The notes beneath the pieces are model-generated. The model had not been told where the DNA came from. It ran no database searches and saw only the letters and a list, made by a program, of their open reading frames with translations. A DNA stretch of 23,151 bases from a virus, in the IMG/VR virus record IMGVR_UViG_3300044522_000116, positions 1 to 23,151 of that record; one strand, given 5' to 3'. The translations under genes and the position numbers were made by a program. Below, one piece after another: positions 14,797 to 22,118 of the stretch (within the stretch, counting starts at the first letter, position 1; each line of letters opens with the position of its first letter).

Positions 14797-15248
14797 AATT
14801 TACCCCAATCTGTGCGCGTCATGCCGAGGACGTAGACGCCTTTAATTTGCCCCGATTGGAAGCACGCATCGCGACGGAATCCTTCAAACTTCATGCCAAG
14901 TTTTAAGCCGTAGTTTTTAGCCGACTCCAAGCCCTCGATGATGTAGGCGGTAACGCGCAAAATGGGCTGGGCAAACGCCCACGCCAAAAAAGCGTAGCCA
15001 AGGTCGCGGGAGTGCTTGATAGCGGACTTGTGCAAAAGCGAGTGCCACTCAATCTCGGTGCTGGAAAACCGTATTGCCATGAATGCGCCAGCAAAGCGAC
15101 CGCCTACAGTTGCGGTCAAGTATGTGACGCTGGGATGGTCAATGGGTGCCGCTGGCCGGTGGTCGTGACCGATCTTTGCGGTAATGTAAGGATCAGAATA
15201 GACCTCCAGAAGGTGGCCTTTTGTGATTCCTTCCGTAACGACCGACAT
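14793..15248 (-). CDS. GNAT-fold protein at the P22 gp14 position
   Basis: A 151-residue protein with a GNAT acetyltransferase layout: YLTATVGGRFAGAFMAIRF, HSLLHKSAIKHSRDLGYAFL (helix with the acetyl-CoA-side segment), VTAYIIEGLESAKNYGLKLG and MKFEGFRRDACFQSG, the standard end-of-fold strand and loop. Small GNAT-like proteins occur just before gp7-type genes in P22-like phages, where gp14 is needed for head assembly or ejection. The canonical R/Q-x-x-G-x-G/A loop is not clear, so catalysis is uncertain. The ATG at 15248 has AGGAG six bases upstream. An in-frame ATG at 15326, almost abutting the previous stop, would add 26 residues but has only a weak site. Confidence 0.75.
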   Translation of the reverse strand: MSVVTEGITKGHLLEVYSDPYITAKIGHDHRPAAPIDHPSVTYLTATVGGRFAGAFMAIRFSSTEIEWHSLLHKSAIKHSRDLGYAFLAWAFAQPILRVTAYIIEGLESAKNYGLKLGMKFEGFRRDACFQSGQIKGVYVLGMTRTDWGKL

Positions 15249-15253
15249 TGAAC

Positions 15254-15259
15254 ACTCCT
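15254..15259 (-). promoter_or_regulatory. ribosome binding site deciding the GNAT start
   Basis: Read on the minus strand this is AGGAGT, with a spacer of about 5-6 bases to the ATG at 15248. It favours that start over the in-frame ATG at 15326. Confidence 0.6.
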
Positions 15260-15330
15260 GTGCAACAGGGTGAGCTACTGGCGGCTCGAACGGCTCAGTG
15301 GGGCTTATTTTCGCACATTTTGGCATTTGG

Positions 15331-15729
15331 TCAATCCATCTCGGATTCGCGTTCTTCCCAAGCCTGGCAAACGCGCATGTCATTGCAGATAAAGTTGAGC
15401 TTTTCGCAATGCCCACGGAACCCTGCGCCCTTGTCATAAGCCGCCATCGGAATGCGCTCAATCCTGACTTGGGTCATGAGGCTGTTGTCGTAATACTCGC
15501 AGTTGGAGCAGTGCTTACGCCTTGCGTCCTTTTCGTCGCACTGCATCGCCTGCGCCAGCCCTGCGTAAAACTCCTTGTTTGCGCCAGCCTCATTGGTCGG
15601 CACTTCGGGGCCGTAGTTCCAGTCCTGCACCGCAATGGCGTAATTCTTCTTGTTCTCGGCTGTGCTAATGAATTCTTCCTCCATCGGCAGTCCTGAAAAG
15701 CCACGCGGAATAACCATAAAGTCTTTCAT
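15331..15729 (-). CDS. Cys-rich protein inside the virion gene cluster
   Basis: A 132-residue soluble protein with six Cys: C64, then C74-x2-C77 (HCSNCEYY), and C108, C115, C121 (HCEKLNFICNDMRVCQAW). This strongly suggests a bound metal, either zinc or an iron-sulfur cluster; the GxCxxxxFxC...RxCxxW end recalls small ferredoxin/HiPIP-like proteins, but the spacing does not match HiPIP. The start at 15729 has a perfect AGGAG. Its role among late structural genes is unknown: it may be a virion or assembly protein, or a host-directed cargo gene. Confidence 0.75.
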   Translation of the reverse strand: MKDFMVIPRGFSGLPMEEEFISTAENKKNYAIAVQDWNYGPEVPTNEAGANKEFYAGLAQAMQCDEKDARRKHCSNCEYYDNSLMTQVRIERIPMAAYDKGAGFRGHCEKLNFICNDMRVCQAWEERESEMD

Positions 15730-15741
15730 GCCGTTCTCCTT

Positions 15742-16077
15742 TTAGGTGATTTCTCGGCCAGATGCGCGGATGGTCAGTGATGTGGCTGCGCCGGCAATGG
15801 TTGAAATAAATCCACCGGACTCTAGCGCCTGGCCGACCAGTTCGGGGCAAGTGTAGGTCTCGTCGGGCGCAATTGCGCGGGTGTCAATAATCAGGTTTGC
15901 TGCACTAGCAGCGCCGCCACTCGTCACCAGATTGGCGCTGATCGTCACATTGCCTGCCGTGGTGTTGGTGATCGTGAACTTGTCAATGATCGCCTTGCAG
16001 TTCACCGCAGTGTATTGCGTGGTCTGGGCGTTCTCGGCTTGCTTGGCCGGGATAAGAACTTTTATTGAGACGGTCAT
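15742..16077 (-). CDS. small beta-rich virion protein, paralog of 17457-17792
   Basis: A 111-residue, Thr/Ala/Ile-rich beta protein. It shares the NTTAG segment, a following LV-S stretch, a near-identical LTIxASGxE end and an IxPAK start with the equally long protein at 17457-17792, so the two look like an old duplication. No enzyme motif is present. It probably decorates the head or tail, or adapts fibers. The ATG at 16077 lies three bases after the previous stop. Confidence 0.7.
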   Translation of the reverse strand: MTVSIKVLIPAKQAENAQTTQYTAVNCKAIIDKFTITNTTAGNVTISANLVTSGGAASAANLIIDTRAIAPDETYTCPELVGQALESGGFISTIAGAATSLTIRASGREIT

Positions 16078-16080
16078 TTT

Positions 16081-16887
16081 TTACGCTCCAACGTAGTAAG
16101 AGCAGTTAATACGATTAAGAACAGCAAGACCAGCGGCAGGCATCACAATCGTAGTGGCTGTATTTGCGACCAGTGATTTCAATGGGGTAGAAGGCTGCAT
16201 GTCAATATCTACTTGTGAACCACCGGCAACCATCGCATTGCCAACACTCCATGCAGGAGTTCCAGGCAGATTGGTGCTGGTGATAATCAGAGTGGCACTG
16301 CCAGCAAGAGCAGCCGTTGCATTTCTCGCAGCGTTCAGGTAGGTAATGTAATGGAACAAACCCACGCCCGGAGCCGGGAGCGTGCAGGTAGCAATCGTAT
16401 TAGCAGCAGCAGTTACCGTCACGTGCTTTGTTGCCGGAATAATTTTGTCGTAAATAATAAAGTTGCCAACGCTTGCCCTTGGCGTGACAGTGACATTGCC
16501 GCTTACGTATGCAGAAACACGAATGCGAACAAACTTATACCCAGAGCATCCTATCGTGTAAACGCCTGAATGAGTGGTTGCAATAGCTACGGATGCAACG
16601 TATTCCTCCTGCAAAGCAGCCGCTACCAGTAATTGAAAGATTGAAAACATCGGAATTGCAAAGTAATTGGTTCCGTCAATACTTCCCTCTGCCAGATAAG
16701 TAAGATTGGCTGCGGCAGTTCTTGCGTCAAGTGCTATGGTCGATTTTCCATTTAATGCAATAACCACTTCTGCATTAAGAGCGCCAAGCGTGAAACTCTG
16801 AACGCGAGCATCAACGATTGCTTGCCCACCGATCTGGTCAATTGAGCCTAGATATTCGTTGCCGCGTGCGTCTACAATTTGTGGCAT
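16081..16887 (-). CDS. virion protein, beta-rich, unknown
   Basis: A 268-residue protein, mostly beta strands with Ala/Thr/Val, a hydrophobic LLVAAALQEEY segment near residue 90, and SGYKFVRIRVSAYVSGNVTVTPRAS, a segment typical of beta-sandwich phage structural proteins. No signal peptide is present and no catalytic motif was seen. A strong AAGGAAAA site precedes the ATG at 16887. Placement in the stretch between gp10- and gp14-like genes, where P22 has its tail needle, suggests a tail-tip or fiber role; the needle itself is not recognisable here. Confidence 0.7.
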   Translation of the reverse strand: MPQIVDARGNEYLGSIDQIGGQAIVDARVQSFTLGALNAEVVIALNGKSTIALDARTAAANLTYLAEGSIDGTNYFAIPMFSIFQLLVAAALQEEYVASVAIATTHSGVYTIGCSGYKFVRIRVSAYVSGNVTVTPRASVGNFIIYDKIIPATKHVTVTAAANTIATCTLPAPGVGLFHYITYLNAARNATAALAGSATLIITSTNLPGTPAWSVGNAMVAGGSQVDIDMQPSTPLKSLVANTATTIVMPAAGLAVLNRINCSYYVGA

Positions 16888-16896
16888 GATTTTTCC

Positions 16897-17457
16897 TTAA
16901 GTTGCTCTGCTATAGTTAATATTGTATGCGCCAAAAAGCATACTTGTATCCATAGAAAACAGTTCCAGCGTAAAAGAGCCAGCGGCAGCTATCGAATTAA
17001 AAGCAACTTGCCCCATGCTAGGGCCATTTTGATCTGTTGCCACACAGTTTCCCCAAGTCACAACAATGCGATCTGTTGCGGTAACTGTTGCGTCCACTAC
17101 CGTTACGGAAGTTTCAAGCGCAGGAGTGATCACGCTTACCGTCGCTGCCGTAATAACGTCGCCGCCAGAACCGGAAACAACCAAGTTTCCAGCGCCCAAG
17201 ACAGAGCTTCCATTGATAGTCTTGATGTTCGTCGTGCTGACTAGCGTAGCCTGAACAGAAACACCAATGTCTGCACTCTTTAAAATAGTAGTATCGTAGC
17301 CCTCTACCGATACACCAATATTTGCTGATTTAAGAATAGTTGCATCAGCCGTTTCTGCGCCAACGTCTCCTGCTGTCAGGACAACGACTCCAACTTGGGT
17401 ATTAACAGAATCAACAGCGCCACCACCAGTTGCCGGAGGAAATTGATTTATAGCCAT
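16897..17457 (-). CDS. fiber- or knob-like virion protein with 17-residue repeat
   Basis: A 186-residue protein. The N-terminus has VNTQVGVVVLTAGDVGA, a motif seen in tail fibers (VN-GVVTLTAADVGA type). A 17-residue unit is then repeated nearly in tandem: DATILKSANIGVSVEGY, followed by DTTILKSADIGVSVQAT. The C-terminal about 90 residues form a beta domain with a GQVAFNSIAAAGSFTLELFS pattern like a C1q/knob fold. The start overlaps the upstream stop (TGATG). Likely a fiber or spike part. Confidence 0.7.
   Translation of the reverse strand: MAINQFPPATGGGAVDSVNTQVGVVVLTAGDVGAETADATILKSANIGVSVEGYDTTILKSADIGVSVQATLVSTTNIKTINGSSVLGAGNLVVSGSGGDVITAATVSVITPALETSVTVVDATVTATDRIVVTWGNCVATDQNGPSMGQVAFNSIAAAGSFTLELFSMDTSMLFGAYNINYSRAT
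17261..17346. repeat. imperfect tandem repeat, 51-base period
   Basis: Two copies starting at 17261 and 17312 share ACACCAAT...CTGA/CAC-TTTAAAATAGTA-GTATC type sequence and encode the 17-residue repeat of the fiber-like protein. The copies have diverged by several bases, so the duplication is old and kept in frame. Confidence 0.6.
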
Positions 17458-17792
17458 CAGATTGCCTCCGCGCCAGATGCGGTAATTGTTAGCCCAGCTC
17501 CAGATGCTTGAATTTGGATTGTGTCGCCCGCATTAAGAATCTGCACCCCGACCCATTGGGTTGTGCTGTTTGCATTGATCGGCACATCATAAAAAAGCGC
17601 ATTGCTTGTTGCCGCCACACCAGCAGACGGAACCAAAAAAACTCTTAGGTTAAGAGCGCCTGCCGTTGTGTTTGCAATGTCAATGTCTTTTACAAACGTG
17701 CGTGTTGATGCCGGAACCGTGTAAAGAGTGGTCACGCCAACGGTTATTGCAGCTTGGCCGAGCTTGGCTGGTGTGATTACATCGAAAGCCAT
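17457..17792 (-). CDS. small beta-rich virion protein, paralog of 15742-16077
   Basis: A 111-residue protein with PAKLGQAAITVGVTTLYTVP at the start, IANTTAGALNLRVFLVPS in the middle and LTITASGAEAI at the end. These elements recur in the same order in the 111-residue protein at 15742-16077. The YTVPA-x-D-I-x-NTT layout is common among phage proteins that coat or adapt the virion surface. It overlaps the upstream gene by 16 bases and the next by three, so it is well embedded in the operon. Confidence 0.72.
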   Translation of the reverse strand: MAFDVITPAKLGQAAITVGVTTLYTVPASTRTFVKDIDIANTTAGALNLRVFLVPSAGVAATSNALFYDVPINANSTTQWVGVQILNAGDTIQIQASGAGLTITASGAEAI

Positions 17793-18199
17793 GTGAGCAC
17801 CTGATTTGACCGCACCGAGGCGGTTTGGTTTGCGTAAGGCAGGATGCCATTCACATCGTGCGACAGTTCTACATTGTTACGCACCGGAGCCAGCGCCAGC
17901 AATTCAAGCGCTTGAGCCAATCTCGGAATGGCGTCGAGCGCCTGCTGCACCTTGGCATTCAGCACCGCATCATCGACGGCGGTATCCTGCGCCAGCGCAA
18001 TGATCTGGGCCAGCGCATTGTTGGCATTGGCCGCAGCACTGTCAGCCTGATACTCAAAGTCGGTTCCGATAATGACTTGGAGTTCATCAACGGCAGAAAA
18101 CAGCAATTCAAACTGCCTGATCTGCTGCTGGTCAGTCAAAAATGCCGAAAGCTGATCCCGCGTCAGATTGAGCCGGCGAGAGAAAGGTGCAGCAGCCAT
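17777..18199 (-). CDS. helical virion protein following gp10; tail-needle candidate at best
   Basis: A 140-residue, mostly helical protein (LNLTRDQLSAFLTDQQQIRQFELLF at the N-terminus, then Ala/Leu/Gln-rich heptads) with a C-terminal HDVNGILPYANQTAS tail. In P22 the gene after gp10 is the needle gp26, a coiled-coil trimer, so the position is suggestive, but the protein is shorter and shows no clear gp26 similarity. The start overlaps the gp10-like stop (TGATG) and depends on coupling, as no ribosome site is visible. Confidence 0.7.
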   Translation of the reverse strand: MAAAPFSRRLNLTRDQLSAFLTDQQQIRQFELLFSAVDELQVIIGTDFEYQADSAAANANNALAQIIALAQDTAVDDAVLNAKVQQALDAIPRLAQALELLALAPVRNNVELSHDVNGILPYANQTASVRSNQVLTWLSM

Positions 18200-19602
18200 C
18201 AGAATGCCAACGCCTCAATCTGGGCTTCAAGCCGCACAAAGGACACATGCGCGTCACTGTCGCCACGGAAACACTGAATCCGCCAGTTCCTCATGTGGCC
18301 CTGCTGAAACCACGCCAGGCGCTTGTTGCTGCCAATTGTGCCGACTGAGATAAAGCGCTGCTGGCTGTATGCCTTCCCGTCGAGGCTGTAACTGGTGCTG
18401 ATCTGTGGGTTGGTGCCAATGGCCACGCTGCCGGTCAGACTAACAAGTTCCAACTCGTTGAAAATCGCCCCATTGCCCTCGTTGTAGACGATGAGCGTGC
18501 CAAACTCCCAGCGCACTTGAGCGCCCCAATGGTGGCCGGTATCCTGCACCAGGTAGCCAACATTGCTGGATTGTGGATCTCCGACCAGCCACTTGTCATA
18601 GGCCCAGACCATGTTGCGTGCGCGGTATTGAGCGAAGCCGACGATGGTAGTGGTCAGCGTGAACCATACCGGCTCGCCTAGCGCCTCGGATGCCGTTGCG
18701 TCATAGACCACGGTTCGGTCAGGCAGGTGGACGTATAGGTGCTGGTGATTCTTGTCGTTGCGTGCCTCCAGCTTTACACCAGCCAGTTGCGCCTCGGTGT
18801 ATTGCAGGAGCAGGTTGTCTATCTCCTGCGTGCTGGCCTTCTGCGTTACGGCTGCTGCGCCGACGTATATGCCTGGTGCCTCGTTGCGACCACTGCCTAA
18901 AAATGCAATGGCCTGTATAAAAATACAGCAGGCTTGCGTTCCGACAACGCCCTTTTGTATTTGAGCGCCTTCGATGCGTGCGAATGGGAAAAGGTCGCCA
19001 CCCACGTTGTCGAATACCTCGATGGTGTTGCGGTTCAGGGCATAGATTTCGTTCCGCAGCTTCAGCAGGGCCACTACCGGGTCAGGATCGGCTTCTGAGC
19101 TTCCGTATTTCAGCGGATTGACTACCAGCGGGTCGGTCAGTTCGGTGACGATCAGAAACTCACCGTCCGTGGTCATAAAGTAGCCGTCCACCCACACCAC
19201 ATCGAGCACGACTCCAAGATCGGTGTCTGTGACTTGAGTCAGGGTTGCGCCATCCCAATAATACAGCCGGCCACCGGATGCAATGGCCAGGAGGTCAAAA
19301 CTATAATCAAATGTTACTAGCTCACCGGATGAGCCACCCACATCGCCCAGAGTGGTCACTGTGCCGTTGCTGTCTATCTCGACCAGCTTGGTGCCCATCA
19401 CACGATATAAACTGTCCTGCCAGTTGATGCCGCCCCGGTCGATGCCTGGGCCTGTGCCGTTGGCCACAATGCCATCACCAGGGCGCAAGAAACCGTTGCT
19501 GATACCGGACTTTTTCGGCACCGGCACCATGTTGATGGGGTAGCTGGTGCGAAGCTCCGGCGTGCTGTCAGAATATATGCCGTTGAGGATGGGGATTTGC
19601 AT
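18199..19602 (-). CDS. tail accessory/head-closure protein, P22 gp10-like
   Basis: A 467-residue protein (P22 gp10 is about 472) with the family N-terminus: IPILNGIYSDSTPELRTSYPINMVPVP, NGFLRPGDG and a series of WD-like beta segments (YRVMGTKLVEID, GRLYYWDGATL). Later come FPFARIEGAQIQKGVVG and LYVHLPDRTVVYD. This is the packaged-DNA stabilisation protein that joins gp4 rings to the needle and tailspikes and keeps DNA in the head. It starts right after the stop of the small basic protein (TAAATG) with a weak GAAG site. Confidence 0.93.
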   Translation of the reverse strand: MQIPILNGIYSDSTPELRTSYPINMVPVPKKSGISNGFLRPGDGIVANGTGPGIDRGGINWQDSLYRVMGTKLVEIDSNGTVTTLGDVGGSSGELVTFDYSFDLLAIASGGRLYYWDGATLTQVTDTDLGVVLDVVWVDGYFMTTDGEFLIVTELTDPLVVNPLKYGSSEADPDPVVALLKLRNEIYALNRNTIEVFDNVGGDLFPFARIEGAQIQKGVVGTQACCIFIQAIAFLGSGRNEAPGIYVGAAAVTQKASTQEIDNLLLQYTEAQLAGVKLEARNDKNHQHLYVHLPDRTVVYDATASEALGEPVWFTLTTTIVGFAQYRARNMVWAYDKWLVGDPQSSNVGYLVQDTGHHWGAQVRWEFGTLIVYNEGNGAIFNELELVSLTGSVAIGTNPQISTSYSLDGKAYSQQRFISVGTIGSNKRLAWFQQGHMRNWRIQCFRGDSDAHVSFVRLEAQIEALAF

Positions 19603-19899
19603 TTACTTCTTTGCCTTGTTTCTGGCCGATATTTTCCTAGCCTTCTCCTGTGCATCAGCCTTGGACGATGCGCCCCATGCCCTCAAGCTCAACAGCAGGC
19701 GGGTAGGTTCACCGTTCTTGTATTCAGGGCCAGCACTGCCACCCATACGGGCCAAGAATGACGCCCTGCGCGGATTGTCACCGGACTTGACAGGGGGCTT
19801 CAGGTTCATGCCTTCGGCCTTGGCTGCGGCACGCCCTTTGGCGTTTAAACCGCCATTTGGGTTTTGGCCTTCCTTACGCGCATAAGCGGGGGTTTTCAT
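19603..19899 (-). CDS. small basic phage protein (DUF6321-like)
   Basis: A 98-residue, Lys/Arg/Gly-rich protein beginning MKTPAYARKEGQNPNGGLNAKGRAAA, then LKPPV, NPRRASFLARMGG and a Lys-rich end. This pattern (KEGxNPxGGLNxKGR ... FxARMGG) occurs in a family of short basic phage proteins of unknown function, which I recall as DUF6321. It may bind DNA or RNA. Its start overlaps the stop of a 17-codon ORF (ATGA) and its stop abuts the gp10-like start. Confidence 0.75.
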   Translation of the reverse strand: MKTPAYARKEGQNPNGGLNAKGRAAAKAEGMNLKPPVKSGDNPRRASFLARMGGSAGPEYKNGEPTRLLLSLRAWGASSKADAQEKARKISARNKAKK

Positions 19900-19949
19900 C
19901 TAAAGCTCGTGTAGTTGCCAGCCGCATTGACTGTGGACTTAGCAGCCAT
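19896..19949 (-). CDS. 17-codon ORF, possible remnant of a small basic phage gene
   Basis: ATG at 19949 to TGA at 19896-19898 encodes MAAKSTVNAAGNYTSFR. Its start overlaps the fiber stop (TAATG) and its stop overlaps the next start (ATGA), filling the gap exactly. The first 14 residues resemble the start of small basic phage proteins (KVNAAGNYTKP...) that often precede genes like the next one. It may be a truncated remnant retained for translational coupling, or a real micro-protein. Confidence 0.45.
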   Translation of the reverse strand: MAAKSTVNAAGNYTSFR

Positions 19950-21166
19950 TATGCGACTGCCGCACCACGTAATCCAACAACCCACCAGTCAGTGCCAGCA
20001 AACTGGAGCGTTACAGCATCACCAACAGCGTTGAATGTGATAGTGGTTGCACTGCCGAGGTTGGTCGGGGTCAAAATACCAGTATCACCACCTGCTGCTT
20101 CTGCAACATAAATAATGGTCTTGAGTTGCCCTTGTGCGCCATCTGCAAGGGTCAGAGCATTACCTGCTGCAGTCGAAGTGAAGGCAGTAACAAGTCCGGT
20201 AATATTGACAGCGCCGGGGCCACTCAATGCCTGACCCGTTGACGATGCGCCAGTGCCTCCATGATGAACCGGCAGACCACCAGTTACGCCTGTAGCCAGC
20301 GGCAATCCGGTGCAATTGGTAAGCGTGCCAGAGGTCGGCGTGCCAAGCAGCGGGGTAACAAGGGTTGGGCTAGTTGCAAATACGCTTGCGCCAGTTCCGG
20401 TCTCATCCGTCAAGGCTGCGGCAAGATTGGCCGAGGTAAACGAACCAAGCGATGCGGCATTGCCAACCGATGTAATGGCACCAGTCAGGTTTGCATTGGT
20501 GGTGACGTTTCCTGCTGTAAGCCCGGCTGCAGTGCCAGTAATGTTTGTGCCGATAAGGGCGGTAGGCGTTCCCAGCGCAGGCGTGACAAGCGTCGGGCTG
20601 GTGTTGAATACCAACAGACCGGTGCCGGTCTCGTCGGTCATTGCCGCACGCAGATTGGCGCTTGATGGCACAGTCAAAAATGCCTGCACGTTTGCGCCAT
20701 AAACCGTCTCGGCGTTGATCTGATACCAAGAGTTTGTCGGCTGGTAGAAACGGATCGCCGTGGCACTTCCAGCAGCCAAGAACGACACACCGCCAAAAAT
20801 AGCCGAAGCGCCATTCAGGGCAATGGTCAGGGAAGTGATTTCTTGGGTCGTAGTGATCAGCACCGTAGTGCCATCAGGCACGCCAGTGTTTAGCGGCAAG
20901 GTGATCGTGCCAGTCGCAAGCGTTCCGGCAGGCTGCAGCAGCATCCACTGGTCATTGCTGACGGGGGTCGGCACCGTGATATTGAAGCCAGAGCCGGGAA
21001 CGTAAAGATTCACCGCCAGCGTTGGCGATGCAAAGCTCTGCTGGAAAAACGTCAGCAAAGAGCCAATCGAGGTGCGCCTTGCATCGCCGTTGTTGGGCGA
21101 GTAGACGGGAAGCTGGTCGCCGCTGGATATGGTGCTCAGGACTGGCAACTGGTTAATGGTGGGCAT
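19949..21166 (-). CDS. fiber-like virion protein between gp4 and gp10 equivalents
   Basis: A 405-residue protein. Residues 1-45 (TINQLPVLSTISSGDQLPVY, then NNGDARRTSIGSLL) form an attachment module seen at the start of many podovirus fibers. Residues about 170-206 and 247-283 are a near-exact protein repeat (TDETGTG...SPTLVTPxLGTPT). GLPVHHGGTGASS (298-310) is a fiber motif leading into a C-terminal beta domain. The TSPTLVTPALGTP motif is typical of phage fibers. Likely an appendage or fiber anchored at the portal or tail. The start has AAGGAAG upstream. P22 has no such gene between gp4 and gp10. Confidence 0.82.
   Translation of the reverse strand: MPTINQLPVLSTISSGDQLPVYSPNNGDARRTSIGSLLTFFQQSFASPTLAVNLYVPGSGFNITVPTPVSNDQWMLLQPAGTLATGTITLPLNTGVPDGTTVLITTTQEITSLTIALNGASAIFGGVSFLAAGSATAIRFYQPTNSWYQINAETVYGANVQAFLTVPSSANLRAAMTDETGTGLLVFNTSPTLVTPALGTPTALIGTNITGTAAGLTAGNVTTNANLTGAITSVGNAASLGSFTSANLAAALTDETGTGASVFATSPTLVTPLLGTPTSGTLTNCTGLPLATGVTGGLPVHHGGTGASSTGQALSGPGAVNITGLVTAFTSTAAGNALTLADGAQGQLKTIIYVAEAAGGDTGILTPTNLGSATTITFNAVGDAVTLQFAGTDWWVVGLRGAAVA
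20318..20659. repeat. direct repeat inside the fiber gene, 231-base period
   Basis: 20318-20428 and 20549-20659 encode the same 37-residue module with period 77 residues. Many codon positions differ, but GCCAAG/CCCAGCG, GGTAACAAG/CGTGACAAG and AGATTGGC are shared. This reflects an in-frame duplication in the fiber shaft. Confidence 0.7.
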
Positions 21167-21177
21167 GATCTTCCTTA

Positions 21178-21657
21178 TTAGAATTCGATAGGCCCATCAG
21201 GGCCAGCGTTTACAGGCAAATAGGGGGGCCGCACAAACGGGTTATCGGTGACTCTCCACGGCTTGTTGCCAGCGCCCGATGGGGTCGTGGCTGGCAGTTG
21301 CTTCTCAAGCGGGAAGGTGGCCCTCTGCAGCAAGATGTCGTATCCCTGCTTTGCAGTAGTCTTGGTCTCGATCATTACTTGCTTGCCGTAGCTCGGCGCC
21401 AGCCGGATGCCCAGGCTGCAAATAATCGCCTCGTAAGCGGAATCGGGAACGAGCGTATCCTCGTCAAGGTCGCTGTCCTGGGGGCTGGATGGCAAAGGAT
21501 AGCCCAGGCGTATGCCTTTGGCGTTCCAGTCGGCCATCATTGCATCTAGCCGGCGCAGGGCAGAGTCAAGCTGTTCTGGCTGCAGATCAAACACATAGGA
21601 CGCAAGGCCGATTTCCTCAAAAGCAGCGCTTATGAATTGTCGTTTTTTGTAGCCCAT
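21178..21657 (-). CDS. head-to-tail connector accessory protein, P22 gp4-like
   Basis: A 159-residue protein (P22 gp4 is about 166) with the family N-terminus GYKKRQFISAAFEEIGLASY, then LQPEQLDSALRRLDAMMADW and GIRLGYPLPSS. The first two helices and the LD(A)MMADWN stretch are typical of the portal-ring extension protein that binds gp1 and begins tail assembly. It overlaps the upstream gene by 28 bases and is followed by the fiber gene after 11 bases. Confidence 0.92.
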   Translation of the reverse strand: MGYKKRQFISAAFEEIGLASYVFDLQPEQLDSALRRLDAMMADWNAKGIRLGYPLPSSPQDSDLDEDTLVPDSAYEAIICSLGIRLAPSYGKQVMIETKTTAKQGYDILLQRATFPLEKQLPATTPSGAGNKPWRVTDNPFVRPPYLPVNAGPDGPIEF

Positions 21658-21938
21658 GCCGATTCCTCGATGTGTTTAAGTAGTGTCGCATCTGACCAGC
21701 GTTTGTCAACCTTCAGCCCGATCACTTCGGCTCGTTGCAGCATTTCGTTACGGGTTGCCGGGCCATTGTCTACAGGCGCTTCAACTTTAGGCTCCCGTCT
21801 ACCAATCGGAGTCGGACAAACCTGCTTTATTGCTTTGCGCTCAATGGTCTGCGCCTTTTTCAGCCTGCGCTTTTCCAACCGCAATTCCTTCCACGGGGCC
21901 AGAGCCTTGGTCTTGATAATTGCGGCAGATTTAATCAT
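21630..21938 (-). CDS. hypothetical basic protein with possible HeH/LEM-like end
   Basis: A 102-residue protein, Lys/Arg-rich in the first half (ELRLEKRRLKKAQTIERKA). The C-terminal part (ATRNEMLQRAEVIGLKVDKR then SDATLLKHIEE) has the helix-extended-loop-helix pattern of small HeH/LEM/SAP-type nucleic-acid-binding motifs. It overlaps both neighbours, by four bases upstream and 28 downstream. The role is unknown. Confidence 0.65.
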   Translation of the reverse strand: MIKSAAIIKTKALAPWKELRLEKRRLKKAQTIERKAIKQVCPTPIGRREPKVEAPVDNGPATRNEMLQRAEVIGLKVDKRWSDATLLKHIEESAWATKNDNS

Positions 21939-22105
21939 TTCATCTTTTTCATCGGTGCTTTACCTGGCTTGCCAGCGGCTTTTGCCGACTTGCTTGCCAT
22001 GCCGAGAGCCATAGCCACGGCCTGCTTTTGGGGCTTTCCGGCCTTCATTTCCATAGCAATGTTCTTGCTGATTGATTTCTTTGAGTAACCCTTGGTCATT
22101 GGCAT
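21935..22105 (-). CDS. small basic phage protein
   Basis: A 56-residue protein, highly basic (MPMTKGYSKKSISKNIAME, then KAGKPQKQAVAMAL and a Lys/Ala tail). This TKGYxKKxISKNI...GKPQKQAVAxAL pattern recurs in short phage proteins near the portal/coat genes. The start is set by GGAG six bases before the ATG at 22105; in-frame starts further upstream run into the terminator. It is the first gene after the internal terminator and overlaps the next gene by four bases. Confidence 0.72.
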   Translation of the reverse strand: MPMTKGYSKKSISKNIAMEMKAGKPQKQAVAMALGMASKSAKAAGKPGKAPMKKMK

Positions 22106-22118
22106 ATCGTTCTCCATT

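Noticed and set aside
15300-15335. TTGACC followed by AAAATA on the minus strand as a promoter
   Set aside because: The -35 is fair, but the -10-like AAAATA matches TATAAT at too few positions; the site overlaps a gene end and could be chance.
20318-20659. Repeats that might suggest a CRISPR or phase-variable array
   Set aside because: Only two copies with a coding 231-base period, in frame within the fiber; no spacer pattern.
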